A DNA stretch of 64,000 nt from positions 5,022,001 through 5,086,000 of the forward strand of contig NZ_CP010310.2 in NCBI RefSeq assembly GCF_000815105.2, read 5' to 3'. Position 1 is the stretch's first letter; every line of letters begins with the position of its first letter. The translations under genes were made by a program, and so were the position numbers. Positions 8,755-17,940 of this stretch are shown piece by piece. Below the pieces are notes generated by a model, which was not told the origin of the DNA, made no database searches, and saw only the letters and a program-made list of their open reading frames with translations. Origin of the DNA: Pandoraea pulmonicola (GTDB lineage Bacteria > Pseudomonadota > Gammaproteobacteria > Burkholderiales > Burkholderiaceae).

Positions 8755-8763
8755 GCCAGAGCC

Positions 8764-10299
8764 GTGCGCCCCCCGAGGCTTGCCGCGCGACAGCGTGCGG
8801 CCAAATGTGCGCCCGCGCGGCGCGCCGTCCCTGTGAGCGCCTTCGTCCTGACGGCGACGCTCGCGGCCCTCATCGGCTTCGCCACGCCCGCTGGCGCGAC
8901 CGACCTTCTCCAGCTCTACAGCGAGGCTCAGAGCCGCGATGCGCTCATTGCCAGCGCCCGCTCCGCATACCTCGCCAACATCGAAGCCCTGCCGCAGGCG
9001 CGCGCCGCGCTGCTGCCCCAGATCACCGCGCGCTGGGGCGCCGTCAACACGCACTACGGCTCGGGCAACATCTCGAACACGTTCGGCAGCAGCGGCTACA
9101 GCCTCGCGCTCACGCAGCCGCTGTTTCACTGGGACAGCTGGCAGTCGTACCAGCAGGGCAAGCTCACCGTGGCGAGCGCCGAAGCGTCGTTCGCACAGGC
9201 ACAGCAGGATCTGATTCTCCGCGTGGCGACCGCCTACTTCGACGTGCTCGCCGCACAGGACGACCTTGCCCTGGCTTCCACACACAAGCAGGCCATCGCC
9301 GAACAGCTCGCGTCCGCCAAGCGGAATTTCGAAGTCGGCAACGCCACCATCGTCGATACGAACGAAGCGCAAGCGAGCTTCGACCAGGCCACCGCCCAGG
9401 AGATCGCGGCGCAGAACACGCTCGACGTGCGACGCGCGGCGTTCGCGCGCATCGTCGGTCACCCGGTGGGCTCGCTCGCCACGCTGCGCGCCGGGGCCAC
9501 GCTGCCCTCGCCCGAACCGAACAACGTGGCGGACTGGGTGACGCAGGCCGAACAGGCCAATTACGGCGTGCAACTACAGGCGCTCGCGCTGGAGATCGCG
9601 CGACGCGAGACGTCGAAAGCCAGGTCGGGCTACATGCCGTCGGTGGATCTCGTCGCCGCCGGGGCACATTCGAACGTCGGCAACGCGAACAGCCTGCTCA
9701 CTTCGGCAATGTCGAGCCCGTCGAGTCAAAGCACGGGACCGAGCGCCGCCGGCCAGATCGGCATCCAGATCAGCATCCCGATCTTCTCGGGCGGCTCGGT
9801 GCAGAGCAAGATGCGCCAGACGCTGGCCCTCGAAGACAAGGCGCAGAGCGATCTCGACGACGCGCGCCGTCTCGCGGTGCTCAACGCTCGCCAGTCCTAC
9901 CTGGGCGTGTCGAGCGGGCTGGCGCAGGTCAAGTCGCTCGAAGCGGCCGAGCAATCGGCACAGTCGTCGGTGGCGTCGAACAAACTCGGTTACCAGGTGG
10001 GCATTCGCATCAACGCCGACGTGCTCAACGCCGAAGACAAGCTCTTCACGACGCGACGCGATCTCGCCAAGGCGCGCTACAGCACGTTGCTCTCGAGCCT
10101 CCAGCTCAAGGCCAGCGCCGCCACGCTCGTCGACACGGATCTGCAATTGCTCAACGCGCTGCTCACGGAGAATCCGGACGCCTCGGCCGTGACCGCCGGT
10201 GCTCGCGCCAGCACACCTGCCAGCCCCTCCGCCCGCGCGCCTGCGGGAATGCCCGAGCGTGGCGTGCGCCCGGGCACCGTCTCACCCGTTCGTCGCTAG
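8764..10299 (+). CDS. TolC family outer membrane channel protein
   Basis: An outer-membrane efflux/secretion duct of the TolC family, which pairs with inner-membrane exporters. The protein has a signal peptide ending near ATPAGA, then DLLQLYSEAQSRDALIASAR, the typical start of the mature chain, and two OEP repeats rich in coiled-coil (about 55-250 and 270-480). The signature FSGGSVQSKM marks the second repeat. The C-terminus is a disordered Ala/Pro/Arg tail. The start is uncertain: GTG at 8764 gives a basic N-terminus before the signal, while GTG at 8833 gives a standard signal peptide. The gene ends the pcm-rhodanese-tolC run and is followed by a strong terminator. Confidence 0.9.
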   Translation: MRPPRLAARQRAAKCAPARRAVPVSAFVLTATLAALIGFATPAGATDLLQLYSEAQSRDALIASARSAYLANIEALPQARAALLPQITARWGAVNTHYGSGNISNTFGSSGYSLALTQPLFHWDSWQSYQQGKLTVASAEASFAQAQQDLILRVATAYFDVLAAQDDLALASTHKQAIAEQLASAKRNFEVGNATIVDTNEAQASFDQATAQEIAAQNTLDVRRAAFARIVGHPVGSLATLRAGATLPSPEPNNVADWVTQAEQANYGVQLQALALEIARRETSKARSGYMPSVDLVAAGAHSNVGNANSLLTSAMSSPSSQSTGPSAAGQIGIQISIPIFSGGSVQSKMRQTLALEDKAQSDLDDARRLAVLNARQSYLGVSSGLAQVKSLEAAEQSAQSSVASNKLGYQVGIRINADVLNAEDKLFTTRRDLAKARYSTLLSSLQLKASAATLVDTDLQLLNALLTENPDASAVTAGARASTPASPSARAPAGMPERGVRPGTVSPVRR

Positions 10300-10342
10300 A
10301 CAGGGCGCGAAGCGCGCGGGAACGCACGGCGCAAAACAAAAA

Positions 10343-10379
10343 GCCTCGCATGGCCGGTTCGACATGCGAGGCTTTTTTT
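10343..10379. terminator. Bidirectional terminator between tolC and waaA
   Basis: GCCTCGCATG (10343-10352) and CATGCGAGGC (10363-10372) form a ten-base stem with a ten-base loop, with AAACAAAAA upstream and TTTTTTT downstream. It can stop transcription from both convergent genes. Confidence 0.9.
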
Positions 10380-10416
10380 GTCGACGAGCATCGGAGAGAT
10401 GCAGAAGGTTCCCGCC

Positions 10417-11721
10417 CTACTGCACCAGTCCCGGCTTGTCGAGCCAACGTCCCAACGCCGCGACAGTGCGCGCGGTCGCGCCCTGATGCTGTTTCGCGAA
10501 CAGCGTTGCGGCGGTGCGCATCGCGAGGCGTCGGTCGTCGTTGACCAGGACGTCGGCCAGCGCCGCGGCCAGTTCGCCCGCGTCGCTCACGCGCCGCGCA
10601 GCACCGGCCGCCAACGCATTCTCGCTCGCCTGCGTGAAGTTGAACATGTGCGGACCGAACACGACCGGCGTGCCCGCCGCGCAAGCTTCGATCAGGTTCT
10701 GGCCGCCCAGCGGCAACAGGCTGCCACCGATGAACGCCACGTCCGCCGCCGAAAAATACGCCGGCATCTCGCCCATCGAATCGCCGAGCACGACATCGAT
10801 ATGCGCGGGCAGCGGCGTGCCGTCGTCGGGCCACGCACTGCGGCGCACGTAGTTGAGACGCACCTTGTCGAGCATCGCCGCGACTTCGTCGAAACGCTGC
10901 GGGTGACGCGGCACGAGCAGCAGCAACGACTGGCGCCCGACATTGGACGCCGCTGCCAGCATGGCGCGCGCCTGCAGCACCAACGCCTCCTCGCCGTCGC
11001 GCGTACTCGCCGCGAACCACACCTTGCGCGCGCCGAAGCGCTCGCGCCAGCGTGCGCCCAACGCAAGCAGCTGCGCAGGCGGTGTCATGTCGAATTTGAG
11101 ATTGCCCAACACATCGACGTCGTGCGCACCCAGCATGCGCAGACGCTCGGCGTCGGCATCGCTCTGGGCGAAGACGCGGCTGAAGCCGCCGAAGATCGGC
11201 CGGGTGGCTTCGCCGAAGCGCGCCGCCCGCCGGAACGAACGCGCCGACATGCGCGCGTTGGTCAGTACCAGCGGCACGCCGTCCTCGCGGCACGTGAGGA
11301 CGAGATTCGGCCACACCTCGGTTTCCATCACCAAGCCGACGCTCGGACGCCATTGCTTCAGGAATCGCCGGATCGGCCCGACCATGTCGTAAGGCAGATA
11401 GCAGCGCTGCACGCGCTCGCCGAACAGGTTCTCGCCGATGGCGCGCCCAGTCGGGGTCATGTGCGTGAGCAGGATGCCGTGCGACGGATAGCGCTCGAGC
11501 AGCGCTTCGATGAGCGGCTGTGCGGCGCGCGTCTCGCCGACGGAGACGGCGTGCACCCAGATAAGCGGACGGCCGGTGTAGGGCGGAGCATCGTAGAAGC
11601 CGAAACGCTCCCCGATGTGGCGACGATAGCCGGGCTCGAAGCGGCCGCGCCACCACAGGCGCACCACCGCCAGCGGTGCGACGATCCACCAGAGCGCGCG
11701 ATAGACGAGACGCAGCACCAT
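10417..11721 (-). CDS. waaA: 3-deoxy-D-manno-octulosonic acid transferase (Kdo transferase)
   Basis: WaaA (KdtA) transfers Kdo from CMP-Kdo to lipid IVA at the inner membrane, starting the LPS core. The 434-residue protein has an N-terminal hydrophobic anchor, then IWVHAVSVGETRAA at about residues 46-59, the PTGR and TEVWPNL motifs, and the C-terminal nucleotide-binding signature FIGGSLLPLGGQNLIEACAAGTP, broken here only by normal spacing. The ATG at 11721 overlaps the TGA of the upstream kdoO gene by one base (TGATG), which fixes the start; the long upstream frame is kdoO read out of frame. It is last in the waaC-kdoO-waaA run. Confidence 0.94.
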   Translation of the reverse strand: MVLRLVYRALWWIVAPLAVVRLWWRGRFEPGYRRHIGERFGFYDAPPYTGRPLIWVHAVSVGETRAAQPLIEALLERYPSHGILLTHMTPTGRAIGENLFGERVQRCYLPYDMVGPIRRFLKQWRPSVGLVMETEVWPNLVLTCREDGVPLVLTNARMSARSFRRAARFGEATRPIFGGFSRVFAQSDADAERLRMLGAHDVDVLGNLKFDMTPPAQLLALGARWRERFGARKVWFAASTRDGEEALVLQARAMLAAASNVGRQSLLLLVPRHPQRFDEVAAMLDKVRLNYVRRSAWPDDGTPLPAHIDVVLGDSMGEMPAYFSAADVAFIGGSLLPLGGQNLIEACAAGTPVVFGPHMFNFTQASENALAAGAARRVSDAGELAAALADVLVNDDRRLAMRTAATLFAKQHQGATARTVAALGRWLDKPGLVQ

Positions 11722-12617
11722 CAGACGAGCGCGCGATGCGTGAGGCGTTGCAACACCGCCAGCGGCGAGCACTCTGGGTGCACCATCGCGTCGGCGGGCA
11801 GGAAAAAGGTCTGCTCCATCATGAACTGGCCCGACATCACGGCGTGCGACGTCTGATCCGAGAAGCAGATCCAGACGCTGCCCGGCGGGAACGGCATGGT
11901 CTGCTGGCCGGCGTCGCGCTGGTAGCCCATATCGGCCTTCATGCCGTCGTGCAGATGCAGCATGATGTGATCGTAGCCGCTGCGCGGGCGCTTCGTGATG
12001 CCCACGGCGTTCTGCAGCCACGCGGAACCGGGCCATTGCGTCGGCACTTTCGGCAGGAACCGCGTGGCCACGGCCTCGAACGGCTCCCCCACGCGCCAGA
12101 CGCGCGGCTGCCCGGCCGGATTGATGTTGGTGAACACGCGCAGAATGCGCTCGCCGTAGTTGGGACGTGATGGGAAAGCGTCCACGTGCAGACGGCTGTC
12201 ATCCTTGCGCCACGACGTCTGACGCGTCTCGACCTGATGCAGACGCAGGCTCGTCGGCGCGGCGCGCAGCTTGCCGCGATATTCGGGCAGCAGACCGTCG
12301 ATCAGGCTGCACGCCTGCGTGTAATAGCGCCTGACCAGCGCGTGCACGGCGCGGTGCGTGGCGTCGTCGGCCGCGACGCCGACGAGCACGTCGGTCTTCG
12401 GATCGAGGCTGATGTTCTTGCGTTTCGGATCGGCAATCGCGGGGTCGAGCAGGCGCTGCTCGGCCGCGTCGATCGCGAAGGCCAGATGGGGGAAGTACAG
12501 GACCTTGCCCGCCTCCACGTCCGCCACGAGGGTCTCGCGCGGCACCGACAGCGCGCCGCCTTGCCAGTCTGCCGACTCGACGGTGACGATCTGGCTGTTT
12601 TCGCTCATTTCACTCAT
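11721..12617 (-). CDS. kdoO: Kdo hydroxylase, Fe(II)/2-oxoglutarate dioxygenase
   Basis: KdoO converts the outer Kdo of lipid A-linked core to D-glycero-D-talo-oct-2-ulosonic acid (Ko), using Fe(II), 2-oxoglutarate and oxygen. It is known from Burkholderia, Yersinia and relatives. The 298-residue protein shows the metal-binding HVD at about residues 144-146 (LHVDAFPSRP) and the distal His at about 258 (DQTSHAVMSGQF); the family block KKNISLDPKT-like segment appears near 66-75 as RKNISLDPKT. The start overlaps the waaC stop by four bases (ATGA) and its stop overlaps the waaA start, so it is coupled to both. The assignment rests on recalled family motifs and on this neighbourhood. Confidence 0.86.
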   Translation of the reverse strand: MSEMSENSQIVTVESADWQGGALSVPRETLVADVEAGKVLYFPHLAFAIDAAEQRLLDPAIADPKRKNISLDPKTDVLVGVAADDATHRAVHALVRRYYTQACSLIDGLLPEYRGKLRAAPTSLRLHQVETRQTSWRKDDSRLHVDAFPSRPNYGERILRVFTNINPAGQPRVWRVGEPFEAVATRFLPKVPTQWPGSAWLQNAVGITKRPRSGYDHIMLHLHDGMKADMGYQRDAGQQTMPFPPGSVWICFSDQTSHAVMSGQFMMEQTFFLPADAMVHPECSPLAVLQRLTHRALV

Positions 12618-13657
12618 GCGATTGGGTCCTCCCCGGTCGCGGCGACGCCAGCGGCACGTTCGCTGCCGCCAGCCGCCGGCTGTGACGACAGCAACGGCGC
12701 CAACTGGCGTACGGCGTCACGCACCTGTGCGAGCGTTGGCTTGTGTTCGGCGTCGCCGAGATTGACGATGCGCGGCGACCAGAATCCACCGGTCCGCCAC
12801 GCGGTGGTGAAATTGTATAGCTCGATGGTCGGTCGGTTCAGCGCTGCGGCAATATGCACCAGTCCCGTGTCCACGCCGACGGTGATCGCACCGCGATCGA
12901 TCAGCCCCACGACCTGCGACAGATTCATCTTCGGCGGCACCCGGGCCACATCGCCGAGCGCAGCCGCCAGCCGCTCCGATACGGTGCGCTCGGCCGGGCT
13001 GCCCCACGGCAGCACGATCAGGAATCCGTGCGAGGCGAGATCGCGCCCCAGCGCAATCCAGTTGTCTTCGGGCCAGGTCTTGTCGTCGCGCGAGGTCGCG
13101 TGGACGAACACCGCATAGGGGCGGTCGGGACACTGGCTGTGATCGGCGCGCTCGGTCGCAATGCCGAAATCGGTCTCGGCCGGCGCCGTGAAACCCATCG
13201 CCCCCCCGACCAGCAGTCGCGAACGCGTGACGACATGCGTATGCGGTTCGATCCGCACCATGTGCTGATAGAGAAAGCGCACCGGCCACTCGTAGCTGGC
13301 GCCTTCGGTACGGTTGCCAAGCCCCCAGGTGGCGCCGCGCGCGGTACGCGCGATCCAGCCCGTCTTGACCAGTCCCTGCGTGTCGATCACATAGTCGTAC
13401 GGCGTTTCTCGCAGGGCGCGGCGAAATGCGCCGATTTCCTGCCAGGTGCGCGCGGCGAACGGCTTCTTGCGCCAGCGGCGCAGCGCGAAGGGAATCACCC
13501 GACGCACGCCGCGCACGAGTTTGACGAGGTCGACGAAACCTTCTTCCACGACCCAGTCGATCTGGGCCTCGGGATAGCGGCGCAGGATGTCCTGCACCAC
13601 GGGCATGTTATGGACGACGTCGCCGAGCGACGAGACTTTGACGATCAGAACCTGCAA
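12614..13657 (-). CDS. waaC: Lipopolysaccharide heptosyltransferase I
   Basis: WaaC adds the first L-glycero-D-manno-heptose to Kdo in the LPS inner core, using ADP-heptose at the cytoplasmic face of the inner membrane. The 347-residue GT9-family protein starts with the hallmark MQVLIVKVSSLGDVVHNMP. VVEEGF and DTQGLVKTGWIAR follow, and the C-terminal domain has HATSRDDKTWPEDNW and GVDTGLVHIAAALNRPTIELY. The last 25 residues are a disordered extension. It is first in the tight waaC-kdoO-waaA run; a 177-bp gap separates it from the upstream phosphomutase gene, so it may have its own promoter. Confidence 0.94.
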   Translation of the reverse strand: MQVLIVKVSSLGDVVHNMPVVQDILRRYPEAQIDWVVEEGFVDLVKLVRGVRRVIPFALRRWRKKPFAARTWQEIGAFRRALRETPYDYVIDTQGLVKTGWIARTARGATWGLGNRTEGASYEWPVRFLYQHMVRIEPHTHVVTRSRLLVGGAMGFTAPAETDFGIATERADHSQCPDRPYAVFVHATSRDDKTWPEDNWIALGRDLASHGFLIVLPWGSPAERTVSERLAAALGDVARVPPKMNLSQVVGLIDRGAITVGVDTGLVHIAAALNRPTIELYNFTTAWRTGGFWSPRIVNLGDAEHKPTLAQVRDAVRQLAPLLSSQPAAGGSERAAGVAATGEDPIA

Positions 13658-13834
13658 CCGAACGCCCCGGCGGTTCGGCCGGGCCTCGTGAGCAAAACCG
13701 CGATTTTACCCCGAGCCAGGCCGCCATCGGCACGGATGCCCGATCTTCTCACTCGCCCCGCCCCCACGTGTGCAGGTGGCAAACGAGGCAACGCGACACA
13801 ATGCGCCGTCGCCCCCGCCCGGTCTGGCCCGGCC

Positions 13835-15232
13835 TCAGAACGGCAGTCTGGCGTCGGGTTTGACGGCGAGAATCGCCTGGCGAAAGTCGTCCTGGATGCG
13901 CTTGAGCGCGGCGTCGCTGTCGGCCTCGAAACGCAGCACCACGACCGGCGTGGTGTTCGACGACCGCGCCAGACCGAAGCCGTCCGGGTATTCGACGCGC
14001 ACGCCGTCGATCTTGACGACCTCCTGCGCGCCGTCGAACCTGGCCGTCTCGCGCAGCTTGTCGATCAGCGCGAAGTTTTCGCCTTCGGCGAGCGGGATCT
14101 GCAGTTCCGGCGTCGAAATCGAGTTCGGCAGCGCGTTGAGCACAGCGCTCGGATCGGCCGCGCGCGACAGGATTTCGAGTAGACGGGCGCCGGTGTAAAG
14201 GCCGTCGTCGAAGCCATACCAACGGTCCTTGAAGAACACGTGGCCGCTCATCTCGCCCGCGAGCGGTGCGCCGGTTTCCTTGAGCTTGGCCTTCACGAGC
14301 GAGTGCCCCGTCTTCCACATCAGCGGCTCGCCGCCGTGCTGCTTCACCCAGCTCGACAGGTTGCGCGTGCACTTGACGTCGTAAATGATCTTCTCACCCG
14401 GATTGCGGCTCAGCACCTCGGCGGCGAAGAGCATCAGTTGACGATCGGGATAGATGATCTGGCCGTCCTTCGTGACGACGCCCAGGCGATCGCCGTCGCC
14501 GTCGAACGCGAGGCCGATTTCGGCGTCGGTCGTCTGCAGCGTGCGAATCAGATCCTGGAGATTCTCCGGATGGGCCGGATCCGGGTGATGGTTCGGGAAC
14601 GTGCCGTCCACGTCGCAGAACAGTTCGATGACTTCGCAGCCAAGCGCGTTGAACAGCGCCGGCGCGTAGGCGCCCGCCACACCGTTGCCGCAATCGACGG
14701 CGATCTTCATCGGACGCGCCAGATGCACGTCGTTCACGATGCGCGCGCGATACGACTCGCCGATCTCGTCGGCCGTGTACGTGCCCTGACCGGTCTCGAA
14801 GTCCTGCCGCTCGATCAGTTTGGCGAGCGCCTGGATGGCGTCGCCGTAGATGGCGCGCCCGCGCAGCACCATCTTGAAACCGTTGTAGTCGGGCGGATTG
14901 TGGCTGCCCGTGACCATGATGCCGGAGTCGACGACGCGGCCGTGCAATGTGACGTTCGTGGCGAAATACACCATCGGCGTGACGACGACGCCGATGTCGA
15001 CCACGTCGACGCCCGCGGCGCGCAGGCCATCGGCCAGGGCGGTGATCAGTTCGGGGCCGGACAGGCGACCATCGCGGCCGACCACGACGGCATTGCCGCC
15101 CTCGCGACGCAGCGCCGTGCCGAAAGCGCGGCCGATCAAATGCGCGACGTTGGCGTCGAGCGTCTTGCCGACGATGCCGCGAATGTCATAAGCCTTGAAA
15201 ATCGCAGGCGAAACTTGCGTGGATTGCGTCAT
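13835..15232 (-). CDS. Phosphomannomutase/phosphoglucomutase
   Basis: An alpha-D-phosphohexomutase of the AlgC/ManB group, which interconverts hexose 1- and 6-phosphates to supply nucleotide sugars for LPS and capsules. The 465-residue protein shows all four domain signatures: the phosphoserine loop VTGSHNPPDYNG (Ser110), the metal loop DGDGDR (Asp244, Asp246, Asp248), the sugar-specificity loop GEMSGH near 325, and the C-terminal phosphate-binding loop RSSNTTP near 430. ATG 15232 is chosen over an upstream 15271 start. It lies upstream of and parallel to waaC and divergent from the glycosyltransferase genes, matching a role in precursor supply. Confidence 0.92.
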   Translation of the reverse strand: MTQSTQVSPAIFKAYDIRGIVGKTLDANVAHLIGRAFGTALRREGGNAVVVGRDGRLSGPELITALADGLRAAGVDVVDIGVVVTPMVYFATNVTLHGRVVDSGIMVTGSHNPPDYNGFKMVLRGRAIYGDAIQALAKLIERQDFETGQGTYTADEIGESYRARIVNDVHLARPMKIAVDCGNGVAGAYAPALFNALGCEVIELFCDVDGTFPNHHPDPAHPENLQDLIRTLQTTDAEIGLAFDGDGDRLGVVTKDGQIIYPDRQLMLFAAEVLSRNPGEKIIYDVKCTRNLSSWVKQHGGEPLMWKTGHSLVKAKLKETGAPLAGEMSGHVFFKDRWYGFDDGLYTGARLLEILSRAADPSAVLNALPNSISTPELQIPLAEGENFALIDKLRETARFDGAQEVVKIDGVRVEYPDGFGLARSSNTTPVVVLRFEADSDAALKRIQDDFRQAILAVKPDARLPF

Positions 15233-15415
15233 GGAAGTGGGTCTCTCGGAAACGAGGGAAGAAATGAGCATTGACGCGTGCGGACCACACCGGGCCGGCG
15301 CTCCGAACGCTATGCGTACCTAAAGCGGCGCGCCGCCGTCATCGGGCAACGCGGCAAACGGGAATTCCCGGCGCGACCTCCGGCCGGGAACGGCTGCATT
15401 ACGTTAAAATTATAC

Positions 15416-15536
15416 GGGACTTCGCCGCGCTGCGGCATGTCCCGGGAGCCCTGTCAGTAGGCGCCTACAATCCTGGTGTGCGCCACCTGACGAGTGGGGC
15501 AGCATCACCCGCACCGGCCTTACGAGGCCGGTTTTG
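15416..15536 (+). ncRNA. Candidate structured leader RNA before the flippase gene
   Basis: The 340-base gap between the phosphomutase and flippase genes holds no ORF but much potential RNA structure. GGGAC...GTCCC with an inner GCCGC/GCGGC forms a hairpin starting near 15416. GTAGGCGCCTAC is a 12-base palindrome, GTCAG and CTGAC can enclose it, and a terminator-like hairpin lies at 15514-15535. An AT-rich TTAAAATTATAC at 15404-15415 could be the -10 region, but no good -35 is visible. It could be an attenuator for the polysaccharide genes or a small RNA. I recognise no known riboswitch or JUMPstart/ops element. Confidence 0.35.
15514..15535 (+). terminator. Terminator-like hairpin before the flippase gene
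   Basis: CCGGCC (15514-15519) and GGCCGG (15526-15531) form a stem with the loop TTACGA, followed by TTTT. It lies 38 bases before the flippase ATG, so it would act as an attenuator or end a short leader RNA. The short U run makes it weaker than the other terminators here. Confidence 0.55.
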
Positions 15537-15572
15537 CTTATTTCGAGAACGAGTGAGCCGCGCGAGCGCCAC

Positions 15573-16790
15573 ATGCCCTATCGGACCATCATTCGCAACA
15601 TCCTCTGGATGCTGACCGAGCGCGGCGCGCAGATCGCCGGCGGCATCGCGGTCTCCGGGCTTCTGGCGCGCAGCCTGGGCGCCGCCCAGTTCGGCCTGTT
15701 TCAATACGCGCAATCGCTCGTGTTTCTCGCCGCATCGCTCACGCTGCTGTGCGGCAGCGAGGTCGTGGTGCCCCGTCTTGTCGGCAAGTCCGAGGCCGAG
15801 CAGCGCACGGTCATCGCCCATGCCTTCCTGCTGCGGCTCGCCGCCGCCGCCATCGCCTACACGCTCCTCGCCGTCTATGTGATCGCGTTCGCCGAGTCCT
15901 CGCTGCTGGCCGTCACGCTCTGGCTCGGCGTGGCGCTCTGGTTCCGCGAGCCGTCGGGCATCGTGATCGCGTGGCTGCAGGCGCGCACGTTCAACCGTCC
16001 CAGCGTCACCGCCAATCTTTGCGCCCTCGGCGTGAAGCTCGCGCTCGTGGCCGTGCTGTTCGTCACGCACGCGGACATTGCGGCGTTTGCCGTCGTCTAC
16101 GCGCTCGAAGCCATCGTCGCGGCGGCACTGCTCGCACGCTATTACCTCAGGCATTCGCCCAGCACGCCTGTCGTCTGGCGACGCCGGCTGCTTGCCGATC
16201 TGCTCGCGAGCGGCGCCACGTTCTGGGGCGGATTGATGCTCATGATGCTCTTCAAGCGCATCGACCAGCTCGTCCTCAAACCGATCGTCCCGCTCGCGGA
16301 ACTTGGCGCTTACGCGGCGGCCATGCAGGTCACCGAGAACTTCGTGCTGGTCGCGCCGATCATCGCCAACTCGCTGGCGCCGCAGCTGATTTTCCAGACG
16401 GTCGACAACACGGTCGCGCGACGCAACACCGTGCGCGCCGTGTGGTTGATGGTCGCCGCTGGCGCCTGTCTGGCCGTGCCGATTGCGCTGCTTGCCCCAT
16501 GGATCGTGCATCTCATTTACGGCGCGGGGTTTGCGGAGTCTGCCGAAATTCTCCGGGTGTCGGCGCTCATGGGCATTCTCGTCTTCGCCGATGCCGCCCT
16601 GAACCTCACGCTGATTCGTCGCGGCGCCGGCCGATGGGTGATCGCGAAGTGGCTTTGCGCGGCGCTCGTGGCGTTCGTCGTCGTGCGCACGCTCGCGCCG
16701 ACGCTCGGCGCGCTTGCCGGCGCCCTGGGCTACGGCGCCGGTTACGCGGCGGCACTGCTGCTCGGCGTGTGGCTGCTGCGACGGGACTGA
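15573..16790 (+). CDS. Oligosaccharide flippase, Wzx/MATE-like
   Basis: A 405-residue membrane protein of the polysaccharide-biosynthesis (Wzx/RfbX) branch of the MOP superfamily. It has about twelve hydrophobic segments and the N-terminal pattern NILWMLTERGAQIAGGIAVSGLLARSLG, typical of O-unit flippases. It would move undecaprenyl-linked oligosaccharide across the inner membrane. ATG 15573 is chosen over the in-frame TTG at 15534, which lies in the hairpin. The next gene begins five bases after its stop, so it heads a glycosyltransferase operon. No wzy polymerase is visible in this cluster; the Wzy_C-type protein at 30930-32807 is better explained as a pilin glycosylase. Confidence 0.85.
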   Translation: MPYRTIIRNILWMLTERGAQIAGGIAVSGLLARSLGAAQFGLFQYAQSLVFLAASLTLLCGSEVVVPRLVGKSEAEQRTVIAHAFLLRLAAAAIAYTLLAVYVIAFAESSLLAVTLWLGVALWFREPSGIVIAWLQARTFNRPSVTANLCALGVKLALVAVLFVTHADIAAFAVVYALEAIVAAALLARYYLRHSPSTPVVWRRRLLADLLASGATFWGGLMLMMLFKRIDQLVLKPIVPLAELGAYAAAMQVTENFVLVAPIIANSLAPQLIFQTVDNTVARRNTVRAVWLMVAAGACLAVPIALLAPWIVHLIYGAGFAESAEILRVSALMGILVFADAALNLTLIRRGAGRWVIAKWLCAALVAFVVVRTLAPTLGALAGALGYGAGYAAALLLGVWLLRRD

Positions 16791-16794
16791 CGCG

Positions 16795-17940
16795 ATGACG
16801 GCCACAACCAACATGTCGACCTCGCGTCCCCGCACCCTCTGCCTGTTCACGGGAACGCTCGCGGCATTCGCCGGCGCCGAGCGCGCGACCGCCACGCTCG
16901 CCAACGCGCTCGCCGCGCGCGGGCATCGCGTGCATGTGCTCTCGCTGTGGGGGCACACACCCGTCTTCACACTGGCCGACGGCGTCACGCACCATGCCTT
17001 GTTCGCCGAGCGCGTGGCGTTCAAGCGTCATTACGCGTCCATCGTGTGCCGGGTGCGGCGCTATGCGCGCGAGCACGAACTCGATGTGATGATCGACGTC
17101 GATCCGATGCTCGCGCTCTACACCGTGCCAGCCACGCTGGGCCTGGCGCTGCGTCGCATCGCGTGGGAGCACAGCACCTATGCGAGCGATCTCGGGCGCC
17201 GTGCGCGACGCTGGGCGCGTTCGCTCGCCGCCCGGCGTTACGACGCCGTCGTGGTCCTGACCGACGCCGACCGCGAAGCGTGGCTCGCCCATCACCCACG
17301 CGCCCACGCCCGATTCGTGACGCTGCCGAATCCGCTTGGCCTGCCGATTCCCGGGTCGCCCGCATCGCATGACGACGATCGATGCGTGCTCGCCGTCGGC
17401 CGCCTCATCCCGGAAAAGGGTTTCGACAGGTTGATCGACGCATGGTCGCGGATCGCCGTGGACGCCCCCGGCTGGCGCGTGCAGATCGTGGGCGATGGGC
17501 CGTTGCGCGACGCCCTGCTCGCGCAGGCGCGCGAAGCCGGCGTTGGCGACAGCGTGAGCGTGCTGCCCGCCGTGAGCGATATCGCCCGCTACTATGCGCG
17601 TGCGGCCGTCTATTGCCTGCCGTCGCGGCGCGAGAGCTTCGGGCTGGTGCTGCTCGAAGCCAAGGCTTACGCGTTGCCCGTGGCTGCCTACGCCGCCGAC
17701 GCCGGTCCGCGCGCCCTGCTGCGCCATGAGATCGACAGCCTCGTCGTGGACGATGGCGATATCGCGGGATTGGCCGGCGCCCTCGCCCGCCTCGTCGGCG
17801 ATGCGGCCTTGCGCGAGCGCCTCGGTCATGCAGGTTACGTCCATGCCCGACAGTTCGACGCCGACGTTATCGCAGCGCGTTGGGAGACGCTGTGGGCGCC
17901 TGACGAGTCTTCCGCAGCGCGGGTGGAGGACATCCGATGA
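16795..17940 (+). CDS. Glycosyltransferase family 4
   Basis: A 381-residue GT-B fold glycosyltransferase of the GT4 family. The N-terminal acceptor domain begins LFTGTLAAFAGAERATATLANALAARGH, and the C-terminal donor domain carries VGRLIPEKGFDRLIDAW near residue 205 and SRRESFGLVLLEAKAYALPVAAY near 280, with the EX7E pattern typical of retaining GT4 enzymes. The sugar it transfers is not predictable. The ATG at 16795 follows the flippase stop by four bases. Its stop overlaps the next start (ATGA), so it is in the same operon. Confidence 0.88.
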   Translation: MTATTNMSTSRPRTLCLFTGTLAAFAGAERATATLANALAARGHRVHVLSLWGHTPVFTLADGVTHHALFAERVAFKRHYASIVCRVRRYAREHELDVMIDVDPMLALYTVPATLGLALRRIAWEHSTYASDLGRRARRWARSLAARRYDAVVVLTDADREAWLAHHPRAHARFVTLPNPLGLPIPGSPASHDDDRCVLAVGRLIPEKGFDRLIDAWSRIAVDAPGWRVQIVGDGPLRDALLAQAREAGVGDSVSVLPAVSDIARYYARAAVYCLPSRRESFGLVLLEAKAYALPVAAYAADAGPRALLRHEIDSLVVDDGDIAGLAGALARLVGDAALRERLGHAGYVHARQFDADVIAARWETLWAPDESSAARVEDIR

